A DNA stretch of 64,000 nucleotides from CAYZMH01 sp964479445 (GTDB lineage Bacteria > Bacteroidota > Bacteroidia > Bacteroidales > GCA-2748055). The notes under the pieces were generated by a model, which was not told where the DNA came from, did not search any database, and saw only the letters and a program-made list of their open reading frames with translations. Positions 53,267 to 63,089 of the stretch are shown piece after piece. The stretch is from assembly GCA_964479445.1 (NCBI GenBank), contig CAYZMH010000004.1, forward strand, positions 48,065 to 112,064, in the 5' to 3' direction. Numbering within the stretch: the stretch's first letter is position 1; each line of letters begins with the position of its first letter. The position numbers and the translations under genes are program-made.

Positions 53267-54748
53267 ATGAAAAAGATAGTTAGTTTATTAATAATCAGTT
53301 TGATGCTGGGTTCCTGCACGGACCTCTCTGAAGAGCTTTACGACCGTTTACCGGCCGATAAGTTTCCTGAGAACAGTATACAGGGAGGGCTGGTATCCTC
53401 ACCGGTATACGGACCCATGCAGGATTTCCTGGACTGGGGAGGCTGGTGGTTCTGCCAGGAAGTGCCTTCTGATGAACTGGTATTCCCCACCCGGCATACC
53501 GATTGGGATGACGGTGGAAAGTGGCGGGTACTGCATACCCATACCTGGACCAATACCACGGAAGCGGTGGAATCCATGTGGAGCCGCTATTATGAGGGTA
53601 TCGGTGAAGCCAACCGGATCCTGGAGTCGATCGGTGAAAGTGATAATGAAGAAGCGTTGCGGACGATCGCCAAATTGAAGATCATGCGGGCCTACTATTA
53701 TTACCTGCTGATCGATAATTATGGTGATGTACCTTACGTGACCAGTTTTTCCGAGGCCCCGGAAAACCCCGAAAAGGAGGACCGGGCGGCGATCTGGGAT
53801 GCCATCGTGGAAGATGTGGAGATGAGCATTCCTTACCTGGATGAAAGCGTCACCAAGACGGCTGTCACCAAGGGGATGGCATTTACCCTGCTGGCCAAGT
53901 TATACTTGAATGCAGAGGTCTATACCGGTCAGGTCGATGCTGAATACTGGTCCGCTGCAGAAAACTCGTGCGACAGTGTAATAGAATTGGATTATTATGA
54001 CCTGGAGGCAGATCCTTCCGCCCCTTTTGTCACGGAGAACCAGAATTCCATAGAGAATATCTTCACCATTCCGTATGATGAAGACACGTATACCGGGTTC
54101 AACCTGCATATGCGGACGCTGCACTACGATCATAACCTGACCTACGACATGACGGCGGGTCCGTGGAACGGCTGTGCCATAACCGAAGATCACTACGACA
54201 CCTATTCGGGAGATGATAACCGCAAGGAGGAGTGGTTTTTGGTCGGACAGCAATACACCAGCTCCGGTCAGCCCATTACCGATAACACGGCCGGTTCCCC
54301 GCTGGTGCTGGATCCCAACATCCCCGCTCTTAACATGGATGCTACCTATACTCCGGAGGAGATCCGGATGTCAGGGGCCCGGGTGGAGAAGTTTGAGATC
54401 AAGATGGGAGCCAAGGCCAACCTGTCCAACGACTTCCCCATATTCCGGTATGCCGATGTGCTGCTGATGAAAGCTGAGGCGATGATCCGCCAGGATGAGA
54501 ACGGGGATCAGTATGTAAATATGATCCGCTCCCGCGCGGGACTCGATGACTGGACCAATGTTACCCTGGAAATGTTGTTGGAAGAGCGGGGAAGGGAGTT
54601 GTTTTTTGAAGGACACCGCAGGCAGGACCAGATCCGGTTCGGCACATTCAATGAAGCATGGTGGGAGAAAGATCCCTCCACCACCGACCGGAATACGTTC
54701 CCCATCCCGCAATGGGCCATTGATGCCAATCCCAATTTAGCTGACTAA
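53267..54748 (+). CDS. susD: SusD-type surface glycan-binding lipoprotein
   Basis: A 493-residue lipoprotein that lids the SusC barrel and binds the glycan. The signal ends with MLGSCTD (lipid Cys near 17). The TPR-like helical scaffold has AKLKIMRAYYYYLLIDNYGDVPYV near 130-150, a conserved SusD segment. The RagB/SusD C-terminal part shows FRYADVLLMKAEAM near 395 and LLEERGRELFFEGHRRQDQIRFG near 440. It is complete and directly follows susC. Binding of starch oligosaccharides is inferred from the amylase, GH65 and MFS genes around it. Confidence 0.96.
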   Translation: MKKIVSLLIISLMLGSCTDLSEELYDRLPADKFPENSIQGGLVSSPVYGPMQDFLDWGGWWFCQEVPSDELVFPTRHTDWDDGGKWRVLHTHTWTNTTEAVESMWSRYYEGIGEANRILESIGESDNEEALRTIAKLKIMRAYYYYLLIDNYGDVPYVTSFSEAPENPEKEDRAAIWDAIVEDVEMSIPYLDESVTKTAVTKGMAFTLLAKLYLNAEVYTGQVDAEYWSAAENSCDSVIELDYYDLEADPSAPFVTENQNSIENIFTIPYDEDTYTGFNLHMRTLHYDHNLTYDMTAGPWNGCAITEDHYDTYSGDDNRKEEWFLVGQQYTSSGQPITDNTAGSPLVLDPNIPALNMDATYTPEEIRMSGARVEKFEIKMGAKANLSNDFPIFRYADVLLMKAEAMIRQDENGDQYVNMIRSRAGLDDWTNVTLEMLLEERGRELFFEGHRRQDQIRFGTFNEAWWEKDPSTTDRNTFPIPQWAIDANPNLAD

Positions 54749-54793
54749 ATAATAACAGAATCAACCATTAATTATTTTTAAATCGATTGAATT

Positions 54794-56296
54794 ATGAAAA
54801 AGTATCTTTTTAAATCTGCTGTCAGTTTGATTACACTGACCATGATCGCACTTGTTTCGATCACATCCTGTAACGATGATGAGCCCGATCCGGATCCCAT
54901 TCTCGTGGAGGACGGACTCTACATCAGGGGTGCCGGAACAGCACTGACGGAATTGAGCGCTGACGGACTTTTAAGCAAGGCCCGCAACGAGGTGCTCAAT
55001 GCCGAGACCACGGATCCCCGTGAGACGCTCTATGAAATGTACATTCCTATCCAGGCAGGATCCGAAGGATTCAACATTGTGAATGTGGTAGGCGGTGAAG
55101 AATCGGTCTGGGGACCCGGATCAGACTTTGCCGAGGTACCTGAAGAGGAAGTGGACGTGGAAGAGCCGCAGAACGGACTCTGGAGGGGCTCCTACATGGA
55201 AACCGAAGATCCCTTTACCGTCCCCGAAGATGGGTTCTACCACATAGTTGTGGAAACCAAGCTTGGCATCGTAGCCATGGCCAAGGTAGATTGGGGACTT
55301 ATCGGAGGCGCCACACCCGGTGGTTGGAGTGACGACACAGAACTCACTGCATCAGCTTTTGATTTGTCCACCATGTCATATACTATCGATGAAGTGACCA
55401 TGCTGCAGAATGACTTTAAATTCCGCTACTCCGGTGGCTGGAAGATTTTGCTGGACAGCACAGAGGCCCTTCCCGGTTACCCCGAGAAATCAGGGGTTAA
55501 TATAAATACCAATTTCGGGGGCGCTGTGGACAACCTGGTTCCCGGCGGGGACAATATTGCCAATGCCGAGTACGCGGTGTACTCTTTTGACCTTACCTGG
55601 ACCCTGGAAGACGGATACTCCGCTACCCAGACCTTTGTAAGGGAAGGAGACCCCTTGCCCGAATATCCCGAAGAGATGTATATGATCGGTGCTTCGATCG
55701 GCGGATGGACCTGGGATACCGATGGGATCCAGATGATCCCCGCTCACAGTAACCCGCACCTCTTCTGGAAGATTGTGTACATTGAGAGCGGCGTGGCTGA
55801 TGCGGGTGTGAAGTTTGCCCCGGAGATGGGTTGGGGCCAGGACTTTGGCGTGAATGCCGGAGCCGGTGAAACCAACGGTGTATGGGAAAAAGGTGGAGAT
55901 AACCTTCCTGATGTAGCTGAATCAGGATACTACATGGTCGTAGTGAACCTGGTGGATGAGACCATCGAGGTGAACGATCCGAAGGTATATGGTATCGGCG
56001 ATGCGTTTGGTACGTGGGATGGTGCACAGGCAGCCAACCTGTTTACCGTGGACAATACTGCCAAGACCATGACCTCCCCGGCTTTCACTGCCGATGGAAA
56101 CCTGCGGATGCATGTTTCAGCCAGCACGCTGACCAACGCCGAAGGGAATGCTATCGATTGGTGGCAGGCTGAATTCAACGTGATTGGCGGAAACATTGAA
56201 TACCGCGGAACCGGTGGTGATCAGGCCGCTGTACCGGTAACCCAGGGTCAGACCGTTACCCTGGACTTTACCACAGAGACAGGCACCATAGAGTAG
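54794..56296 (+). CDS. susE: SusE/SusF-type starch-binding outer-membrane lipoprotein
   Basis: A 500-residue lipoprotein (signal ending SITSCND, Cys near 26). After a short linker rich in Asp and Pro, it shows three successive strand-rich domains. Each has the pattern of SusE/SusF starch-binding modules: LYIRGAGTALTELSADG near 47, MYMIGASIGGWTWDTDGIQM near 295, and VYGIGDAFGTWDGAQAANLF near 395. Such proteins hold starch at the cell surface to help SusC/SusD. It is the third gene of the operon; a strong terminator follows before the amylase. The family assignment rests on position and module pattern; the binding residues were not traced. Confidence 0.85.
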   Translation: MKKYLFKSAVSLITLTMIALVSITSCNDDEPDPDPILVEDGLYIRGAGTALTELSADGLLSKARNEVLNAETTDPRETLYEMYIPIQAGSEGFNIVNVVGGEESVWGPGSDFAEVPEEEVDVEEPQNGLWRGSYMETEDPFTVPEDGFYHIVVETKLGIVAMAKVDWGLIGGATPGGWSDDTELTASAFDLSTMSYTIDEVTMLQNDFKFRYSGGWKILLDSTEALPGYPEKSGVNINTNFGGAVDNLVPGGDNIANAEYAVYSFDLTWTLEDGYSATQTFVREGDPLPEYPEEMYMIGASIGGWTWDTDGIQMIPAHSNPHLFWKIVYIESGVADAGVKFAPEMGWGQDFGVNAGAGETNGVWEKGGDNLPDVAESGYYMVVVNLVDETIEVNDPKVYGIGDAFGTWDGAQAANLFTVDNTAKTMTSPAFTADGNLRMHVSASTLTNAEGNAIDWWQAEFNVIGGNIEYRGTGGDQAAVPVTQGQTVTLDFTTETGTIE

Positions 56297-56319
56297 TTTT
56301 TTTAGTTTAGTAAAATCAA

Positions 56320-56347
56320 GGGCATGCCCACGGCATGCCCTTTTTTT
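56320..56347 (+). terminator. Rho-independent terminator between susE and the amylase gene
   Basis: A perfect 9-bp stem (GGGCATGCC and GGCATGCCC) with a 3-base loop and a T7 tail, 23 bases after the susE stop and 12 before the amylase ATG. It probably reduces amylase expression relative to susCDE. Confidence 0.85.
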
Positions 56348-56358
56348 AACAGGGGAGG

Positions 56359-59133
56359 ATGGAGATGAAAAGGTCTATTCGTTATTGGACAGGAGTAGTT
56401 CTCCTTATGATTTCATGGCAGGCATCTGCACAGATTATCACTACAGAACCGGCCATCCCGGTGGCCGAACAACCGGTTACCATCTATTTTGATGCCACGC
56501 AGGGAACCGGGGGACTGGAGGATTTCTCCGGGGATGTGTATGCGCATACAGGTGTCCTGACCGATGAGAGTTCGGGGGATACAGACTGGAAATATGTAAA
56601 GACTGAATGGGGAGAGAACACTGCCAATACGAAACTGACCCGTGTCTCCGATAACCTCTACTCTTTAGAGATCACTCCATCGATCCGTGATTACTACGGG
56701 GTGCCCGGCACGGAGGTCATTACCCATATGGCCTTTGTTTTCAGAAGCGCCGATGCCTCCGTGGAGGGAAAAGATGAAGGGGGGAAGGATATTTTCGTGG
56801 AGGTCTTTGAAGAGGGACTCAATGTCTCGATTTCCCTTCCGGCTAAAAACCTGGTGACCGATCCGGGTACCGATATTTCCCTTGAGGCAGCCGCTTCCGA
56901 GTCGGCTACCCTGGAGTTGTATTTGAATGACACACCGGTCAAAAGCGTGGACGGGACATCGATCACCCACACTTTCAACTTCGCCGATGCCGGGGATTAC
57001 TGGATCAAAGTGACGGCAACCGGACCGGAGGAGAGCGATGCCGACTCGGTGTTTGTCCACGCCAAGGGAGCTCCTGTTTCAGAGGCCGTTCCGGTTGCAG
57101 CCGGTGACGGGATCAACTACGTGGATGAGTCAACGGTAACCCTGGTGCTGTATGCACCCGGGAAGGAGAGTGCCTTTGTGATCGGGGATTTCAATGACTG
57201 GACGCCCCGGACCGACGCGCGTATGAAAGAGGACGGGGACCGGTTCTGGATCACCCTCACCGGGCTTACCCCCGGGATGGAGTATGCCTACCAGTACCTG
57301 CTGGACGAGGAGCTGACCGTGGCGGATCCCTACACCGACAAGATCCTGGATCCGTCCAATGACCGGTGGATCAGCAATGCCACCTACCCCGACCTGAAAC
57401 CGTATCCATCAGGGTATGCTTCTGGGATCGTGAGTGTATTGCAGACCGACCAGGATCCTTATGTATGGCAGACGACTGATTTTACCCCGCCGCCCAAAGA
57501 GAACCTGGTGATCTATGAACTCCTGGTGCGCGATTTCCTGGAGGCGCACGACTGGAAGACCCTGGCCGATACGCTGGATTACCTGGATAACCTGGGTATC
57601 AATGCCATTGAACTGATGCCGTTCAACGAATTTGAAGGCAACGAAAGCTGGGGTTACAATCCCTCCTTCTATTTTGCGCCCGACAAATATTATGGTCCGA
57701 AAAACGACCTGAAAGCATTCATCGACGCCTGCCATGCCCGTGGTATCGCGGTGATCATGGATATGGTGCTGAACCACTCCTACAGTCAGTCCCCCCTGGT
57801 GCAGATGTATTTCAACGATGCCACGGGAAAGGTGACGGCTGAGAATCCCTGGTACAACGTGGAGTCACCCAACCAGACCTATTCGTGGGGATACGATTTT
57901 GACCACGAGAGTCAGGCCACGAAAGATTTGGTGGATAGCGTGAACAGTTACTGGCTGACCGAGTACCGGGTAGACGGGTACCGGTTCGATTTCACCAAGG
58001 GATTTACCAACACGCCCGGTGACGGGTGGGCCTATGATGCGGCGCGGATCTCGATCCTTACCCGTATGACCGACCAGATCCGGAATGTGAATCAGGATGC
58101 TTATGTTATCCTGGAGCACCTGGCCGACAACGCAGAGGAGAAGGTGTTGTCGGATTACGGCATGATGCTGTGGGGGAACATGAACCATGCCTACAATGAG
58201 GCCACCATGGGATACCACGACGGGGGGAAGTCCAATTTCAGCGGTATCTCCTACAAGAGCCGCGGGTGGGATGATCCTCACCTGGTGGGATACATGGAGA
58301 GTCATGATGAAGAGCGGCTGATGTTCAAGAACCTGGAGTACGGTAATGCGGGTCCGGGTTACGACATCACCCGGCTCTGGAAAGCCCTGGAGCGGCTGGA
58401 ACTGGCCGGTGCATTTTTCTTCACTGTGCCGGGTCCGAAAATGATCTGGCAGTTCGGCGAGCTGGGGTACGATTACAGCATCAACTATGAATGCAGGGTA
58501 TGTAACAAGCCGATCCGGTGGGACTATTTCGAGAACGGAAAGCGGCAGCGGATCTACCAGAAGTGGTCTGCCATGATCAGGTTGCGCCGCGAGGAGCCGG
58601 CGTTCCGAACCGCCGATTTTGCGCTTTCCCTGGATGGCGCCGGGAAACGGATCGAACTGAACCACGAATCCATGGATGTGCGCATCATCGGGAACTTCGG
58701 TGTGGAGGCACGGGAGGTTTACCCCGATTTCAGTAAAACCGGAACCTGGTACGACTACTTTTCCGGGGAGGCGCTGGAGGTGACCGATCTGAACGAGATG
58801 ATCATGCTCGAGCCCGGGCAATTCAGGATATATACCACCAAAGAGCTGGAGACCCCCGAGATTACGGTGGGAGAGGATCCCGTGGAGGTATTGAAAGGAT
58901 CAGGCAGCCGGGTGTTCCCGGTGCCGGCATCCGGACCCCTGCATGTGGAGTCGGATTCGGAACTCCAATCGCTGGTTTTTTTTGACCTGCGCGGACGGGT
59001 GGTGCACCGGGAGCAGGCTTCCGGCAGGCAGCACCATACCGATATCTCGTTCCTCGAGCCGGGTTTTTACCTGGTCCGGCTTGATACAGAGGGCCGGACA
59101 CCTGAAGTGGTAAAGATCCTGAAACAGCATTAG
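56359..59133 (+). CDS. T9SS-secreted GH13 alpha-amylase family enzyme
   Basis: A 924-residue extracellular enzyme. After a signal peptide (WQASAQ), residues 30-150 form a strand-rich N-terminal domain. About 160-245 is an Ig-like segment, and 255-350 an E-set/CBM48-like domain (VLYAPGKESAFVIGDFNDWTP). The GH13 barrel covers about 370-760. It has FIDACHARGIAVIMDMVLNH (region I), DGYRFDFTKGFT (nucleophile Asp), AYVILEHLAD (acid Glu) and YMESHDEERLMF (third Asp). The C-terminus is a T9SS type A sorting domain (SRVFPVPASGPLHVES, EPGFYLVRLDTEG), so it is exported to the surface. It would cut starch for SusCDE import. Which GH13 subfamily is not clear. Confidence 0.93.
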   Translation: MEMKRSIRYWTGVVLLMISWQASAQIITTEPAIPVAEQPVTIYFDATQGTGGLEDFSGDVYAHTGVLTDESSGDTDWKYVKTEWGENTANTKLTRVSDNLYSLEITPSIRDYYGVPGTEVITHMAFVFRSADASVEGKDEGGKDIFVEVFEEGLNVSISLPAKNLVTDPGTDISLEAAASESATLELYLNDTPVKSVDGTSITHTFNFADAGDYWIKVTATGPEESDADSVFVHAKGAPVSEAVPVAAGDGINYVDESTVTLVLYAPGKESAFVIGDFNDWTPRTDARMKEDGDRFWITLTGLTPGMEYAYQYLLDEELTVADPYTDKILDPSNDRWISNATYPDLKPYPSGYASGIVSVLQTDQDPYVWQTTDFTPPPKENLVIYELLVRDFLEAHDWKTLADTLDYLDNLGINAIELMPFNEFEGNESWGYNPSFYFAPDKYYGPKNDLKAFIDACHARGIAVIMDMVLNHSYSQSPLVQMYFNDATGKVTAENPWYNVESPNQTYSWGYDFDHESQATKDLVDSVNSYWLTEYRVDGYRFDFTKGFTNTPGDGWAYDAARISILTRMTDQIRNVNQDAYVILEHLADNAEEKVLSDYGMMLWGNMNHAYNEATMGYHDGGKSNFSGISYKSRGWDDPHLVGYMESHDEERLMFKNLEYGNAGPGYDITRLWKALERLELAGAFFFTVPGPKMIWQFGELGYDYSINYECRVCNKPIRWDYFENGKRQRIYQKWSAMIRLRREEPAFRTADFALSLDGAGKRIELNHESMDVRIIGNFGVEAREVYPDFSKTGTWYDYFSGEALEVTDLNEMIMLEPGQFRIYTTKELETPEITVGEDPVEVLKGSGSRVFPVPASGPLHVESDSELQSLVFFDLRGRVVHREQASGRQHHTDISFLEPGFYLVRLDTEGRTPEVVKILKQH

Positions 59134-59164
59134 GATACGGTTTGTCTTCTGAGCTTTTTTGCCG

Positions 59165-59350
59165 GTTTTGCTATCGTGGCTCACCCTGCAGGTTTTGCTC
59201 CTGGGGTTCTCCCTGCCGGTTCTTCTCCCGGGGTTTCCAGAGACGATCGATCCTCAGGGGTTTTTTTTGGACGGGGAAACCCGATTCTGCACCCGGGGAT
59301 TTTCCAGCCGTTTCTTCTCCCGGGGTTTCCAGAGCCGGGTGATCCTTCGG
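59165..59350. repeat. GC-rich imperfect tandem repeat after the amylase gene
   Basis: Degenerate units of about 27-30 bases built around the words TTCTCCCGGGG and TTTCCAGAG. One 23-base segment is repeated exactly at 59220-59242 and 59312-59334. The two exact copies fall in different reading frames of the overlapping ORFs, which points to a DNA-level repeat. Confidence 0.65.
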
Positions 59351-59485
59351 GGTATTTATTCGGAGGGTTCCCTGATTTATCTTACTGGCACTTCCTGCCC
59401 GGTTGTTTCGGGGTGCCGGATGCGTGCCGTTCCGGGTAACCTTCACTTTTGATTCCTTCATGCTCTGAACTTTACACGGTTTAGC

Positions 59486-59516
59486 TTGCATATTAGCTTA
59501 ACCTCATCTATCTTTG
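59486..59516 (+). promoter_or_regulatory. Promoter of ileS
   Basis: TTG at 59486-59488 and -7 box TATCTTTG at 59509-59516, separated by 20 bases, match the Bacteroidota consensus. The leader to the ATG at 59593 is about 70 bases. Confidence 0.7.
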
Positions 59517-59592
59517 TGCGTTTCAATGAGCAGGAGGGGCGGGACCGGTCTTTTCCGCCAGATTGTATAACCACAAAAGATGAGATAGTTTC

Positions 59593-62500
59593 ATGGCAAC
59601 CAAGTTCCCCGAGTACAAACATTTTGATCTTGCCGCGATCAACAAGGAGGTAAATGAGCGCTGGGAGAAGGAGCGCACGTTTCAGCGCAGTCTGGAGATC
59701 CGGGAGGGGAGTCCGTCCTTCGTTTTTTATGAGGGCCCCCCGTCCGCCAACGGGATTCCGGGAATCCACCACGTGATGTCGCGGGCGATCAAGGATATTT
59801 TCTGCCGCTACAAGACGCAGTCGGGGTACTACGTGAAACGCAAAGCCGGCTGGGATACGCACGGGTTGCCCGTGGAGCTCGGTGTGGAGAAGACCATGAA
59901 CATCACCAAGGACGATATCGGGAAGACCATCTCCATCGAGGACTACAACAAGGCGTGCCGGGTTGATGTGATGAAGTACACCGATCTGTGGGAGGAGCTG
60001 ACCGAGAAGATGGGGTACTGGATCGATATGTCGGATCCCTACATCACCTATGACAATAAATACATCGAAACGGTCTGGTACCTGCTGAAAGAGTTGAAGA
60101 AGAAGGATCTGCTTTACAAGGGGTACACCATTCAGCCCTATTCGCCGGCTGCAGGAACGGGGTTGAGCACACACGAACTGAACCAGCCCGGCTGTTACCG
60201 CGATGTGAAAGACACAACGGTGGTGGCGCAGTTCAGAGTGAAGGAGAATGAGTTTTCGGAGTTCCTTTTCCGGGACACCGATGCAGAGGTGTTTGTACTG
60301 GCCTGGACCACTACACCGTGGACGCTTCCTTCCAATACAGCCCTCACCGTGGGGGAGAACCTGGAGTACGCGAAAGTCCGTACGTTCAATCCCTACACCG
60401 GAGAACCCATCAACGTGATCCTGGCCAGCGAACTGGTGGGACAGTATTTCCCGGAGGAGAATGCAAAGCTGTCGTTCGAGGAGTATGAACCGGGGAACAA
60501 ACATGTTCCTTATGAGGTGATGGAAACCTTCCCCGGTAAACGGATGGAGGGGATCTCCTATGAGCCGCTGCTGGATTGGGTACGACCCGACGGTAAGGCA
60601 CACCGGGTGATCACCGGCAATTTTGTGACTACCGAGGAGGGAACCGGCGTAGTGCATACGGCACCCACTTTCGGTGCGGATGACTACCGGGTGTGCCAGC
60701 AGCATGGCATCGCCCCGGTGCTGGTTAAGGACCGCGAAGGAACGAATCAGCCCCTGGTGGACAAGAAGGGCCGGTTTTTCCCCATCGAAGAGATGGATCC
60801 CGTTTTCGTGGAAAAGTTTGTGAACCGGGACACGTACGGCGATTTTGAAGGGAAGTTTGTGAAAAACGAATACGACCCGGAGAAGGGCGAATCGGATGAG
60901 ACCACCGACGTGGAGATTGCCGTGAACCTGAAAAAGGAGGGCAAGGCGTTCCGTATCGAGAAGTATGTACATAACTACCCGCATTGCTGGCGGACCGACA
61001 AGCCGGTGCTTTACTACCCGATGGACTCCTGGTTTATCCGGTCGACCGTTATGAAGGACCGCATGATGGAGTTGAATGATACCATCAACTGGAAGCCGGG
61101 TGTAACCGGAACCGGCCGGTTCGGGAAGTGGCTGGAGAACCTGGTCGACTGGAACCTGTCGCGGTCGCGGTTCTGGGGAACTCCCTTGCCTATCTGGGTG
61201 ACCGAGGACGGGAAGGAGCAGTTGTGCATCGGTTCGGTGGCAGAACTTAAGGAGGAGATTGGCAAATCGGTCAGGACCGGGTTTATGAAGGAGAATCCCC
61301 TGGATGATTTCAAAGAGGGGGATTTTTCGAAGGAGAATTATGAAAAATTTGACCTGCACCGGCCGTTTGTCGATGAGATCGTGCTGGTGAGCAGTGACGG
61401 CAAAAAGATGTTCAGGGAACCCGACCTGATCGATGTATGGTTTGATTCGGGGTCGATGCCCTATGCCCAGTTGCACTACCCGTTTGAGCATACGGAGGAT
61501 TTCGACCGCAATTTCCCGGCTGATTTTATCGCCGAGGGGGTGGACCAGACCCGCGGCTGGTTCTTCACCCTGCATGCCATTGCCACGATGCTGTTTGATT
61601 CGGTGTCGTTTAAGAATATTGTATCAAACGGACTGGTACTGGATAAGAACGGGAACAAGATGTCGAAGCGGCTGGGCAATGCGGTGGATCCGTTCAAAAC
61701 CATCGATGAATACGGGGCTGATCCCCTGAGGTGGTACATGATCACCAACGCGCAGCCATGGGACAACATCAAGTTCGATATCAAAGGGGTGGATGAAGTA
61801 CGACGGAAGTTTTTCGGTACGCTTTATAATACCTATGCCTTCTTTGCCCTGTATGCCAACGTGGACGGATTCACCTTCGGAAAGAAGGAGGTGCCCGTGG
61901 AGGAGAGGCCGGAGATCGACCGGTGGATCATCTCCCTGCTGCACTCCCTGGTGAAGGAGGTGACCCGGCAGTATGAGGCGTATGAACCTACCCGGGCGGC
62001 CCGGCTCATCCAGGATTTCGTGCTGGAAAACCTGAGCAACTGGTATGTGAGGCTGAACCGCAAACGGTATTGGGGCGGTGAGTTCGACCGGGATAAGCTG
62101 GCGGCTTACCAGACCCTTTATGAGTGCCTGGAGACAGTGGCCGGTCTTTCGGCGCCTGTTGCTCCCTTTTACATGGACCGGTTGTTCAGTGATCTGAATA
62201 CGGTAACCGGTCTGCATGACAAGCAATCGGTCCACCTGGTGGACTTTCCGAAGCCGGAGGAATCCTATATTGACCCCGACCTGGAAGAGCGGATGGATAT
62301 TGCGCAGCGCGTGACTTCCATGGTGCTCGGATTGAGGAGAAAGGTGAACATCAAAGTACGCCAGCCGCTGAACAAGATCATGATCCCGGTGCTGGATGAA
62401 TCATTCAGGGAGAAGTTCGATGCCGTCAAGCCGTTAATCATGAACGAAGTGAACGTGAAGGAGGTGGAGTATATTTACGATACGGCCGGCATCCTGGTGA

Positions 62501-63033
62501 AGAAGATCAAACCCAACTTCAAGACATTGGGACCCCGTTACGGGAAGCTGATGAAGCAGATATCCGGTGCCATCGCACAGATGCCGCAGGAAGAGATCAG
62601 CCGGTTTGAAAAGGAGGGAACCTATACCCTTTCGCTGGATTCGCAGACCATTGAACTGAACCTGGAGGACGTGGAAATCGTTTCAGAAGATATACCGGGT
62701 TGGTTGGTGACCAATGAAGGAAATATCACGGTGGCCCTGGATATAACAATAACGGATGAATTGCGTTATGAAGGGGTAGCCCGGGAGTTGATCAACCGGA
62801 TACAGAATATCCGCAAGGAGAGCGGATTTGATGTGACGGATAAAATTGAGGTCCGGATCGAAAAACACGATGCCATCGAAGATGCTGTTAAAAAACATAA
62901 CGAGTACATCGGATCCCAGATCCTGGCAAACAGCATCCATGTGACTGATAACCTGGAGAATAACAACAGCAGGAAAGTGGAGATCGATGACGATGTGCAG
63001 GTAAGAATCAGTGTATCCAGGGTAGAGGGGTAA
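59593..63033 (+). CDS. ileS: Isoleucine--tRNA ligase
   Basis: A 1146-residue class I synthetase that charges tRNA-Ile in the cytoplasm. The HIGH signature region is FYEGPPSANGIPGIHHVM near 40-55, with the family's variant GIHH. The CP1 editing domain is near 190-400 (LAWTTTPWTLPSNTAL, VVHTAPTFGADDYRV). The KMSKS loop is NGNKMSKRLGNAVDP near 690. The anticodon-binding domain follows (ARLIQDFVLENLSNWYVRLNRKRYW). The long C-terminal part without a zinc-finger Cys set is typical of the eukaryote-like IleS2 type, which resists mupirocin; that subtype call is inference. The downstream genes encode a DksA-like protein and LspA, an order common in Bacteroidota. Confidence 0.96.
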   Translation: MATKFPEYKHFDLAAINKEVNERWEKERTFQRSLEIREGSPSFVFYEGPPSANGIPGIHHVMSRAIKDIFCRYKTQSGYYVKRKAGWDTHGLPVELGVEKTMNITKDDIGKTISIEDYNKACRVDVMKYTDLWEELTEKMGYWIDMSDPYITYDNKYIETVWYLLKELKKKDLLYKGYTIQPYSPAAGTGLSTHELNQPGCYRDVKDTTVVAQFRVKENEFSEFLFRDTDAEVFVLAWTTTPWTLPSNTALTVGENLEYAKVRTFNPYTGEPINVILASELVGQYFPEENAKLSFEEYEPGNKHVPYEVMETFPGKRMEGISYEPLLDWVRPDGKAHRVITGNFVTTEEGTGVVHTAPTFGADDYRVCQQHGIAPVLVKDREGTNQPLVDKKGRFFPIEEMDPVFVEKFVNRDTYGDFEGKFVKNEYDPEKGESDETTDVEIAVNLKKEGKAFRIEKYVHNYPHCWRTDKPVLYYPMDSWFIRSTVMKDRMMELNDTINWKPGVTGTGRFGKWLENLVDWNLSRSRFWGTPLPIWVTEDGKEQLCIGSVAELKEEIGKSVRTGFMKENPLDDFKEGDFSKENYEKFDLHRPFVDEIVLVSSDGKKMFREPDLIDVWFDSGSMPYAQLHYPFEHTEDFDRNFPADFIAEGVDQTRGWFFTLHAIATMLFDSVSFKNIVSNGLVLDKNGNKMSKRLGNAVDPFKTIDEYGADPLRWYMITNAQPWDNIKFDIKGVDEVRRKFFGTLYNTYAFFALYANVDGFTFGKKEVPVEERPEIDRWIISLLHSLVKEVTRQYEAYEPTRAARLIQDFVLENLSNWYVRLNRKRYWGGEFDRDKLAAYQTLYECLETVAGLSAPVAPFYMDRLFSDLNTVTGLHDKQSVHLVDFPKPEESYIDPDLEERMDIAQRVTSMVLGLRRKVNIKVRQPLNKIMIPVLDESFREKFDAVKPLIMNEVNVKEVEYIYDTAGILVKKIKPNFKTLGPRYGKLMKQISGAIAQMPQEEISRFEKEGTYTLSLDSQTIELNLEDVEIVSEDIPGWLVTNEGNITVALDITITDELRYEGVARELINRIQNIRKESGFDVTDKIEVRIEKHDAIEDAVKKHNEYIGSQILANSIHVTDNLENNNSRKVEIDDDVQVRISVSRVEG

Positions 63034-63089
63034 ACGCGGGGTTATTGTAAATAATTTACTATATTTAGACAAAATCAAAAACCATAACC

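Larger units (their letters stand above)
59134..59592. other. Non-coding stretch with GC-rich repeats and the ileS promoter
   Basis: From 59165 to about 59350 lies a GC-rich imperfect repeat array; the last 110 bases hold the ileS promoter. Open frames on both strands through the array reflect its composition, not a gene. Confidence 0.6.

Noticed and set aside
57865..58821. 318-codon minus-strand ORF
   Set aside because: Antisense shadow of the amylase catalytic domain.
59171..59491. Minus-strand 106-codon ORF through the GC-rich repeats
   Set aside because: The exact repeat copies fall in different frames of this ORF, so protein sequence is not what is repeated. The composition is very basic and proline-rich, as expected of a chance frame.
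59458..61575. 705-codon ORF on the minus strand
   Set aside because: Entirely antisense to ileS, rich in His, Pro, Arg and Leu as expected of a shadow frame, and without any recognisable domain.
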